13,664 nt of DNA from a bacterium UBA2219. Lineage in GTDB: Bacteria > Desulfobacterota > Deferrimicrobia > Deferrimicrobiales > Deferrimicrobiaceae. Position numbers and translations under genes: made by a program. Below, in pieces: positions 7,986-13,664 of this stretch (the first letter of the stretch is position 1; each line of letters opens with the position of its first letter). Under the pieces are notes generated by a model, which saw nothing but the letters and a program-made list of their open reading frames with translations, was not told the origin of the DNA and ran no database searches. The stretch covers positions 151-13,814 of the forward strand of contig DCUH01000075.1 of assembly GCA_002327765.1 (NCBI GenBank), in the 5' to 3' direction.

Positions 7986-7990
7986 ACGAC

Positions 7991-10456
7991 ATGGCCAGGA
8001 CCCTTTCAGCAGAAGAGATCCACCTTCCCTGCGATTCTGCCCGGTTCGGGTTCGGAACGACGAAGGAAGTGTCCCCGCTGACCTGCTTCGTCGGGCAGGA
8101 GCGGGCCCTCGAGGCGATCGACTTCGGCCTGAACATACAGAGCCTCGGGTTCAACATCTACGCCCTGGGCGAGAACGGGACGGGAAAGACCTCGGCGGTG
8201 CGCCGCTTCATCACGGAGAAGGCGAAGGGGGAGCCCGTCCCCCTCGACTGGATCTACGTCAACAATTTCCGGGACGCGGGCGAGCCGGTGGCGATCTCGC
8301 TGGAGCCCGGCCGCGCCGTCGAGTTCCAGCGCGAGATGGCGGAGCTGGTGGGCTACCTGCGGAACACGATCCCGAAGGTCTTCGAGTCGAAGGAGTACGA
8401 CCAGCAGAAGGACCGGATCGTGGAGGCCTTCCAGGCAAGGCAGAAGGAACTCTTCGGGGCGTTCGAGGAGCAGGCCGAGGCCTGGGGGTTCAAGGTCCAC
8501 CGGGCGGTCAACGGGTACAACATCGTCGCGGTGAACGCCGAGGGCGAGCCGATCAAGGAGGAGGAATACGAGACCTTCGACGAGCAGCGGAAGGTCGAGA
8601 TGCGCGAGCACGGCAAGAAGATCCAGGAGCGGCTCGAGGACGTCGTCCGCGTCATCAAGGAGGAGGACAAGAAGACCAAGAGGGCGCTTTCCGACCTGGA
8701 GCGGACCGCGGCGCTTTCCGTCCTGGGGCACGGCATCGAGGAGATGCGCAAGAGGCACGAGGGGAACGCGAAGCTCAACGCGTACCTTGACGGGGTCCGC
8801 GAGGACGTGCTGGCGAACCTGGACGATTTCAAGGGGGGCGGCGGCGAGGAGCGGCACGTCCCGCAGATGCCGTTCCTCAAGGTAGGGAAGGCGGAGCCCG
8901 ATTTCGTCCGGTACTCGGTGAACGTGATCGTGAACAACGGCGAATCGAAAGGCGCCCCCTGCGTCTTCGAGAGCAACCCGACCTACTTCAACCTCTTCGG
9001 GCGCCTGGAGCACAAGTTCCAGATGGGCGCGGCCATCACGGATTTCACCATGATCAAGGCGGGAGCGCTCCACAAGGCCAACGGCGGCTTCCTCGTCATG
9101 CAAGCCATCGACCTCCTCCGGAACTACATCTCCTACGACTCCCTGAAGCGGGCCGTTCGGCAGAAGGAGGTCCGGATCGAGGACGTGATGGAGCAGTACC
9201 GCCTCATGTCCACCTCGATGCTCAAGCCCGAGCCGATCCCGCTGAACGTCAAGGTCGTCCTGATCGGCAATCCCGAGATCTATTACATGCTCTACAACCT
9301 GGACGAGGATTACCGGGAGCTGTTCAAGGTGAAGGCCGACTTCGACCACCGGATCGCCCGCACCGAAGAGAGCCTGAAGCATTACGCCAGCTTCGTGGCC
9401 TCCAAGACGCAGGAGGAGGGGCTCCTGCCGTTCGACGCGGACGGCGTGGCGAAGGTGGTGGACTACGGGGCGCGGCTGGCCGAGGACCACGAAAAGCTGT
9501 CGACGAAGTTCAGCGACATCTCGAACCTGCTCCGGGAGGCACACTACTGGGCTTCCAGGGAGGGGTCCGGGGTGGTCTCCGGGGCCCACGTGAGGAAGGC
9601 GGTACAGGCGCAGATCCGCCGCAACAACATGATCGAGGACAAGATGCGGGAGATGACCTCCGAGGGGACGGTCATCGTGGACACCGGCGGAGAGCGGACC
9701 GGGCAGGTGAACGGGCTGGCCGTCTACGACGCCGGGGACCACAGCTTCGGGAAGCCGTCACGCATCACCGCCGTCGTGTACGCCGGCAGGGGCGGCGTCG
9801 TGAACATCGAGCGGCAGACGAAGATGTCCGGGAAGATCCACGACAAGGCGGTCCTCATCCTATCGAACTATCTCGGGAGGATGTTCGCCGCCAAGGCGCC
9901 GATCAGCCTGACCGCGTCCCTCACATTCGAGCAGCTCTACGGGATGATCGAGGGGGACTCCGCGACCTGCGCGGAGCTGTACGCGCTCCTGTCCGCGATC
10001 TCCGGCGTGCCGATCCGGCAAGGGATCGCGATCACGGGGTCGATGGACCAGAGCGGGAACGTGCAGCCCATCGGCGGCGTGAACCAGAAGATCGAGGGGT
10101 TCTTCGACCTGTGCCGCCTGCGCGGGCTGGACGGGAATCAGGGGGCCATCGTCCCGGGCAGGAACCGCCGGAACCTGCTGCTCAAGGAGGAGGTCGTGGA
10201 GGCGGTGCGCGACGGGAAGTTCCGCATCTGGTCGATCGACCGGATCGAGGAGGGGATCGAGCTCCTGACGGGGATGCCGGCGGGGGAGCGTGGGCCGGAC
10301 GGTGCGTACCCGGAAGGGACCTTCTACCGGAAGGTCTCGGACCGGCTCGAGGAGCTGCGCCGCGCGGCGAAGGGGGCGGAGGAGGGAAAAGAGAAGGCGG
10401 AGGAGGACGAGGGTACCTGCGGGTCGTGCGGGGACAAGTGCGCCGGCGAGAGGTGA
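7991..10456 (+). CDS. Lon-related ATP-dependent protease (non-canonical LonB-like, soluble)
   Basis: This 822-residue AAA+ protease belongs to the bacterial Lon-related family that lacks the usual LAN substrate domain. Walker A is GENGTGKT at 60-67. A helical, charged, coiled-coil-like insertion spans roughly 100-280. A Walker B-like GGFLVMQAIDLL stretch is near 365. The VVLIGNPEIYYMLY sensor region and the ELFKVKADFD stretch follow. The protease domain begins near 572 (GQVNGLAVYDAG). The catalytic pair is Ser657 (EGDSATCAELYALLSAIS) and Lys700 (GGVNQKIEGFFD), so the active site is intact. No membrane helix is seen, so it should act in the cytoplasm on damaged or regulatory proteins. The C-terminus ends in a Lys/Glu-rich tail with C811, C814 and C818 (CGSCGDKC), which is unusual. 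It lies 47 bp after the DUF748 stop, in the same direction, so co-transcription is possible. The next gene is convergent, only 26 bp beyond its stop. Confidence 0.93.
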   Translation: MARTLSAEEIHLPCDSARFGFGTTKEVSPLTCFVGQERALEAIDFGLNIQSLGFNIYALGENGTGKTSAVRRFITEKAKGEPVPLDWIYVNNFRDAGEPVAISLEPGRAVEFQREMAELVGYLRNTIPKVFESKEYDQQKDRIVEAFQARQKELFGAFEEQAEAWGFKVHRAVNGYNIVAVNAEGEPIKEEEYETFDEQRKVEMREHGKKIQERLEDVVRVIKEEDKKTKRALSDLERTAALSVLGHGIEEMRKRHEGNAKLNAYLDGVREDVLANLDDFKGGGGEERHVPQMPFLKVGKAEPDFVRYSVNVIVNNGESKGAPCVFESNPTYFNLFGRLEHKFQMGAAITDFTMIKAGALHKANGGFLVMQAIDLLRNYISYDSLKRAVRQKEVRIEDVMEQYRLMSTSMLKPEPIPLNVKVVLIGNPEIYYMLYNLDEDYRELFKVKADFDHRIARTEESLKHYASFVASKTQEEGLLPFDADGVAKVVDYGARLAEDHEKLSTKFSDISNLLREAHYWASREGSGVVSGAHVRKAVQAQIRRNNMIEDKMREMTSEGTVIVDTGGERTGQVNGLAVYDAGDHSFGKPSRITAVVYAGRGGVVNIERQTKMSGKIHDKAVLILSNYLGRMFAAKAPISLTASLTFEQLYGMIEGDSATCAELYALLSAISGVPIRQGIAITGSMDQSGNVQPIGGVNQKIEGFFDLCRLRGLDGNQGAIVPGRNRRNLLLKEEVVEAVRDGKFRIWSIDRIEEGIELLTGMPAGERGPDGAYPEGTFYRKVSDRLEELRRAAKGAEEGKEKAEEDEGTCGSCGDKCAGER

Positions 10457-10482
10457 GCCGCGGGCCGGCGCGCCCCGCCCTT

Positions 10483-11847
10483 CTATTTCCGGAAGGCCCG
10501 GGACGGCCGGGCGGCGTCTCGATGCTGCACCGTACGCCCCCCGGCGCCGGCGGTCGGACGGGCCTCGTCTCCCGCATGGCGCGACGCGCGAGAGGGAGGC
10601 GCCCCGGCGGCGGGTGACCGCATCGCCGAGAGGAACGACGCGTCCACGGTGATCATGTACGGGCGGGGACGCGGCTCCTGCCGCCCCTCCTCGAGGCGGG
10701 TCGGGAGACCCGGCTTCGCGGGGGAGGCGTACGGATTGTCCTGGACGACGGTGAGGTGCTTGCGGATCAGCCGCTCGATGTCCGCCAGCAGCGGCCGCTC
10801 CTCGAATCCGCAGAAGGAGACGGCGACCCCCGAAAGGCCCGCTCTCGCGGTGCGTCCGATCCGGTGGACGTACGCCTCCGGCTCGTTGGGCATGTCGTAG
10901 TTGAACACGTGGGACAGCTCCACGATGTCCAGGCCGCGCGCGGCGATGTCCGTCGCCACCAGGACCCGGATCGTTCCCTTCTTGAATGCGGCGAGCGCCC
11001 GTTCCCGGGACCCCTGGGACTTGTCCCCGTGGATCGCCTCGGTCCGGATTCCCGCTCGGCTCAAGGTCCTTTCGATGCGGTCGGCCCCGTGGCGTGTCCG
11101 GGTGAAGACCAGCGCGTTCTTCACGGTGTCATCGGACAGCAGGTGCTTCAAAAGCTGCGCCTTGTCGGCCTTTTCGACGTAGTAGAGGAGATGCTCCACG
11201 CTTTCCGCCGGGGCGGAGGGCGGCGCCACGGAGACGCGCACCGGGTCGCGGAGAATCGTGTCGGCCAGGCGTCCGATGTCGTACGGGATGGTGGCGGAGA
11301 ACAGCAGCGTCTGCCGCTGCCGTGGAAGTTTTTCGATCACCCGGCGGATGTCGGGAATGAACCCCATGTCGAGCATCCGGTCGGCCTCATCGATCACCAG
11401 CAGCTCGCAACCATTGAGCATGATCTTGCCGCGTTCAAACAGGTCCATCAGCCGGCCCGGCGTCGCAATCAGCACATCGACCCCTTCCGACAGCGCCTTC
11501 AACTGATCGCCCATCTGCACGCCGCCGATCAGCAGCGCCATTTTGAGGTCGTGGTTCTTGCCGTATTTCTCGAAATTCTCGGCCACCTGCGCGGCGAGTT
11601 CACGGGTCGGTTCAAGGATCAGCGAACGCGGCATCAGCGCGCGGCGGCGGCCAGCGGCCATCACGTCAATCATCGGCAGCACGAAGCTGGCGGTCTTGCC
11701 GGTGCCGGTCTGGGCAATGCCGATCAGGTCGCGCATCATCAATACGGTGGGGATAGCCTGCGCCTGAATGGCAGTTGGCGTGGTATAGCCTGCGTCTTCG
11801 ACGGCTTTGAGCAATTCAGGCGAGAGGCCGAGATCGGCGAATGTCAT
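10483..11847 (-). CDS. rhlE: DEAD-box RNA helicase, RhlE type; apparent chimera of two genes
   Basis: This 454-residue open frame carries all helicase motifs: Q motif (TTPTAIQAQ, about 22-30), motif I AQTGTGKT (45-52), PTRELA (80-85), TPGR (129-132), DEAD (153-156), SAT (184-186), ATDIAARGLD (298-307) and HRIGRTAR (328-335). It would unwind RNA duplexes in ribosome or mRNA metabolism. The start at 11847 (MTFADLGLS) is the family start; a longer frame to 11922 adds an unconserved extension. The two halves disagree. Residues 1 to about 160 read like an alphaproteobacterial (sphingomonad) helicase with GGC/CGC codons. From about 167 (RRVIEKLPRQRQ) on, it reads like another RhlE subgroup with the GGG/CGG-rich codons of the left-hand genes. 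Sphingomonad proteins with this N-terminus normally continue differently after the IPDI stretch. The reading frame is intact, but I do not trust it as one natural gene. Confidence 0.85.
   Translation of the reverse strand: MTFADLGLSPELLKAVEDAGYTTPTAIQAQAIPTVLMMRDLIGIAQTGTGKTASFVLPMIDVMAAGRRRALMPRSLILEPTRELAAQVAENFEKYGKNHDLKMALLIGGVQMGDQLKALSEGVDVLIATPGRLMDLFERGKIMLNGCELLVIDEADRMLDMGFIPDIRRVIEKLPRQRQTLLFSATIPYDIGRLADTILRDPVRVSVAPPSAPAESVEHLLYYVEKADKAQLLKHLLSDDTVKNALVFTRTRHGADRIERTLSRAGIRTEAIHGDKSQGSRERALAAFKKGTIRVLVATDIAARGLDIVELSHVFNYDMPNEPEAYVHRIGRTARAGLSGVAVSFCGFEERPLLADIERLIRKHLTVVQDNPYASPAKPGLPTRLEEGRQEPRPRPYMITVDASFLSAMRSPAAGAPPSRASRHAGDEARPTAGAGGRTVQHRDAARPSRAFRK
11340..11410. other. 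Probable junction between two genomes
   Basis: Codon style, protein subgroup and inferred taxon all change across this stretch, which encodes LLVIDEADRMLDMGFIPDI of the helicase. This is the segment most likely to be nearly identical in DNA between unrelated RhlE genes, so a short shared word could have bridged two genomes during assembly. The exact breakpoint cannot be placed by eye. Everything to the right (about 2.3 kb) is then from a sphingomonad-like source. Confidence 0.7.
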
Positions 11848-11940
11848 GCGGTAGGTGGTGTCCGAAAATAGCGGGCAGGTTTGCTGCCGGGATTGCTGGC
11901 CCTGAGGCGCAGTAGGGCGCAATCAGGTTGGCGCGCCCTT

Positions 11941-11958
11941 CTCGCAAATACTCGCAAA
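11941..11958. repeat. 8-bp direct repeat upstream of the helicase
   Basis: CTCGCAAA occurs at 11941-11948 and 11951-11958, one helical turn apart, in the 144-bp gap before the helicase start. On the minus strand it reads TTTGCGAG twice, just after a TTGACT hexamer (11959-11964) resembling a -35 box. No good -10 box follows at the usual distance. It could be a regulator site or promoter part; role unproven. Confidence 0.4.
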
Positions 11959-11973
11959 AGTCAAGAAATCGTG

Positions 11974-11990
11974 CGTTTGGGACGCAAACG
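11974..11990 (-). terminator. Possible weak terminator after the exported-protein gene
   Basis: On the minus strand a 6-bp stem (CGTTTG with CAAACG, 5-nt loop) begins 1 nt after the stop codon of the gene ending at 11992. A loosely T-rich stretch (GATTTCTTGACTTTT) follows it. The stem is short and the T-run interrupted, so termination would be partial at best. Confidence 0.35.
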
Positions 11991-11991
11991 G

Positions 11992-12594
11992 TCAGTTGCG
12001 CACTTCCACCAACTGGCGCATCACTTCGACTTCGCAGCGTGCGCCGGTGCGCGATTGCAACTTGTCGCGATCAACGCACAGCCGCCCGTCCTCGTTTTTC
12101 TCGACGTAAAAGCCGGAGTAGAAATCGCGCGCGCGGCACGATTTTTCGAGGTTGACCGAGATCATCCGCTGATCGCGCAGAAACAGCACCAGGCGGTTGC
12201 CGCTGCCGGTCTGCACCCCGGCGATGCCTTCCAGCGCAACGCATTTTTCCTTGCGCCGCTCTTCGAAACGAGGGCCAAGGTCGCGCTGTGGGAGCTGGGC
12301 GAGCAGGTTCTGGCGGGCGGCAGGCCCCTGCGGAGCGATCCGCACCACCACGCGCTGTTCGATCCGCACCTGCCCCGCGTTGGCGCTGGCGCGAAACGCT
12401 GTCAGTGGATTGGCCAGTGCCGGCTCGCCCCGCATGGATACCGCATCGCATTGCGGTGCAGACAGGGCGGGAACTGCGTCCGCTTGGTCAGCCAAACCGG
12501 CTGCCCCCGCCATCATCGGCAGCATCAGCGCCAGCGGCGCCGTAAAGGCAAACAGGCCGTGCATGATGCGGAAATATCTCTCCTTGGAGGACAC
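11992..12594 (-). CDS. Small exported protein of unknown function
   Basis: I do not recognise this 200-residue protein, though its style fits conserved secreted proteins of sphingomonads. It begins with a likely signal peptide: a basic start (SSKERYFR), a hydrophobic core (about 13-29) and a cleavage-like AGA near 29-31. The mature part has five cysteines (C49, C118, C153, C173, C187) and several short beta-like stretches (QVRIEQRVVVRIAP, NRLVLFLRD, RMISVNL), suggesting a small disulfide-bonded periplasmic domain. The start is uncertain. The GTG at 12594 gives a charged n-region but has no ribosome site before it. The ATG at 12564 has AAGGAG 15 nt upstream, rather far, and would lose the charged residues. 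The gene is divergent from the dehydrogenase (141 bp) and co-directional with the helicase. The frame, codon periodicity and signal peptide support a real gene. Confidence 0.7.
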   Translation of the reverse strand: MSSKERYFRIMHGLFAFTAPLALMLPMMAGAAGLADQADAVPALSAPQCDAVSMRGEPALANPLTAFRASANAGQVRIEQRVVVRIAPQGPAARQNLLAQLPQRDLGPRFEERRKEKCVALEGIAGVQTGSGNRLVLFLRDQRMISVNLEKSCRARDFYSGFYVEKNEDGRLCVDRDKLQSRTGARCEVEVMRQLVEVRN

Positions 12595-12717
12595 GGGTCG
12601 CGGCGGAAAACAGCATCCGGCGCATGAAAACCACTTTCTGCCTTAGCGGCGCGAATTGAACCGCGGCTTAACTGCCTGCCAGCTTTGCCCGAAACTGGTG
12701 GCATATTCGCGCCCAGC

Positions 12718-12735
12718 TGTGGCATGGAGGCCACA
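12718..12735 (+). promoter_or_regulatory. Ribosome site inside a small hairpin before the dehydrogenase
   Basis: TGTGGC (12718-12723) and GCCACA (12730-12735) form a perfect 6-bp stem around the 6-nt loop ATGGAG, ending directly before the ATG at 12736. The Shine-Dalgarno GGAGG (12726-12730) occupies the loop and first stem base. An in-frame ATG at 12724 is also in the loop. The structure could modulate translation; chance is possible. Confidence 0.4.
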
Positions 12736-13664
12736 ATGATGCACCACGCCGCACCGTCCGCCCCTTCGCCAACCTCCGAAGCGTTTCTTTCGGAGGCCGC
12801 CGCACTGCTCGGCCCGCGCGGGCTAACCACCGATCCTGACCGGATGGATGCGTGGCTGACCGATTGGCGCGGACGCTATATCGGGCGGGCGCTGGCGCTG
12901 GCCTCTCCTGCCACTACGGCTGAGGTTGCGGCGCTGGTCAGGCTGTGCGCCGCGCACGGCGTGCCGATCGTCCCGCAGGGCGGCAATAGCGGCATGGCGG
13001 GCGGTGCGACCCCGGATGCCAGCGGCACCGCGCTGCTGCTATCGCTACGGCGGATGGACGCGATCCGCGCGCTTGATACCGAGGCACGGCAAGTGCTGTG
13101 CGAGGCAGGTGTGATCTTGCAACATCTGCATGAAGCGGTCGAGGCGGCGGGGATGCGTTTTCCCCTGACGCTGGGCGGCAAGGGTTCGGCGACCATCGGC
13201 GGGCTGGTGTCGACCAACGCGGGCGGCACGCAGGTGCTGCGCCACGGCACGATGCGCGCGCAGGTGCTGGGGCTGGAAGCGGTGCTGGCGAACGGCGACG
13301 TGATCGATACCCTTACCCCGCTGAAAAAAGACAATCGCGGATTCGACCTGAAGCAGTTGTTGATCGGTTCGGAAGGCACGCTGGGGATCGTGACGGCGGC
13401 GACATTGCGGCTACTGCCTGCCCCGATCGGGCGGGCGACGGCTTGGGTCGGGCTTGGCGGAATTGTCGAGGCGCGCGCACTGCTGCGCCAGATGGAGCGC
13501 GCGCTGGGTGATGCGCTGGAAGGTTTTGAGGTGGTGCCTGCGCATTGCCTCGACAGCGTGCTGGCGCATCTGCCCGCCGCGCGCGCGCCCTTGGCAGAAC
13601 GGCACCAATGGAACGCCTTGATCGAATGCGTTTCGGCCACCCGCGACAGCGGCGCCTTGCGCGA
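12736..13664 (+). CDS. FAD-linked 2-hydroxyacid dehydrogenase (GlcD/D-lactate dehydrogenase family), 3'-truncated
   Basis: The first 309 residues of a COG0277-type flavoprotein are present and run off the window; family members are usually about 460-480 residues. The FAD-binding half is clear: PIVPQGGNSGMAGGATPD (about 78-94), LTLGGKGSATIGGLVSTNAGGTQVLRHGTMR (about 145-174, flavin/pyrophosphate contacts), and the LKKDNRGFDLKQLLIGSEGTLGIVT stretch (about 196-220), a family hallmark. The following part begins the substrate domain. Relatives oxidise D-lactate, D-2-hydroxyglutarate or glycolate and pass electrons to the respiratory chain or an electron-transfer flavoprotein; the substrate cannot be told without the C-terminal metal and substrate residues. 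GGAGG lies 5 nt before the ATG at 12736; the adjacent ATG at 12739 is equally possible. Codon use is sphingomonad-like, unlike the left of the window. Confidence 0.9.
   Translation, partial: MMHHAAPSAPSPTSEAFLSEAAALLGPRGLTTDPDRMDAWLTDWRGRYIGRALALASPATTAEVAALVRLCAAHGVPIVPQGGNSGMAGGATPDASGTALLLSLRRMDAIRALDTEARQVLCEAGVILQHLHEAVEAAGMRFPLTLGGKGSATIGGLVSTNAGGTQVLRHGTMRAQVLGLEAVLANGDVIDTLTPLKKDNRGFDLKQLLIGSEGTLGIVTAATLRLLPAPIGRATAWVGLGGIVEARALLRQMERALGDALEGFEVVPAHCLDSVLAHLPAARAPLAERHQWNALIECVSATRDSGALR

Noticed and set aside
8006..9742. A 578-residue minus-strand open frame inside the Lon gene
   Set aside because: Rich in Leu/Val/Asp/Arg with no motifs; it is the antisense shadow of Lon, which has intact Walker A and catalytic Ser/Lys residues.
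10457..10482. Possible bidirectional terminator between Lon and the helicase
   Set aside because: Only a 4-bp GGGC/GCCC stem and no T-tract can be found in the 26-bp gap, too weak to call.
10756..11871. A 371-residue plus-strand open frame opposite the helicase
   Set aside because: It mirrors the helicase codons and has no family features; all helicase motifs are on the minus strand.
11881..12627. A 248-residue plus-strand open frame opposite the exported-protein gene
   Set aside because: It lacks any recognisable domain; the minus-strand frame has a signal peptide and better codon periodicity.
12876..13640. A 254-residue minus-strand open frame opposite the dehydrogenase
   Set aside because: Ser/Ala/Arg-rich shadow of the FAD dehydrogenase, whose motifs are unmistakable.
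11350..13664. Horizontal-transfer island or defence locus on the right side
   Set aside because: No integrase, transposase, tRNA, att-like repeat or defence gene is present; the genes are ordinary sphingomonad-type genes, so an assembly junction explains the switch better.

Overview
The window is very G+C-rich, contains no RNA genes, IS elements or CRISPR arrays, and appears to join DNA from two different organisms. From 1 to about 11,350 the codon choice (heavy GGG, CGG, TCC and CTC) and gene content suggest a deep-branching Desulfobacterota/Desulfuromonadota-like or similar anaerobe. This placement is a hedged inference from gene style only. From about 11,400 to the end, the codon choice (GGC, CGC, AGC) and protein sequences look like an alphaproteobacterium of the Sphingomonadales. 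The switch falls inside one gene, a DEAD-box RNA helicase on the minus strand, at its most conserved motif. Its N-terminal half matches one RhlE subgroup and its C-terminal half matches another. A metagenome assembly chimera is the simplest reading. Recombination in a real genome is the alternative.

Layout. (1) 1-3774, plus strand: a compact operon with the end of an ABC transporter ATPase, an eight-helix FtsX/MacB-type permease and a HlyD-type periplasmic adaptor. Together they form an envelope efflux or lipid/lipoprotein-handling transporter. (2) 3800-4165, minus strand: a YciH/SUI1 (eIF1-like) translation factor with a zinc-ribbon-like N-terminus, convergent with the operon. (3) 4166-4277: a 112-bp divergent control region with a perfect 11-bp inverted repeat. 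(4) 4278-7943, plus: a very large AsmA-like DUF748 envelope protein, in which I see four tandem repeats of about 226 residues and an OmpA-like C-terminal region. (5) 7991-10456, plus: an unusual Lon-family ATP-dependent protease ending in a small cysteine cluster. (6) 10483-11847, minus: the chimeric RhlE-type helicase. (7) 11992-12594, minus: a small exported protein of unknown function. (8) 12736-13664, plus: an FAD-linked 2-hydroxyacid dehydrogenase, cut by the window end.

Functionally, genes 1-3 form one transporter. The DUF748 and Lon genes may be co-transcribed (47 bp apart) but have no obvious shared pathway. The genes right of 11,400 should not be interpreted as neighbours of the left-hand genes until the junction is verified. 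I found no convincing new defence, mobile or biosynthetic system. The observations most worth following are the helicase junction, the four-fold DUF748 repeat, the inverted repeat in the divergent promoter region and the Cys-tailed Lon.
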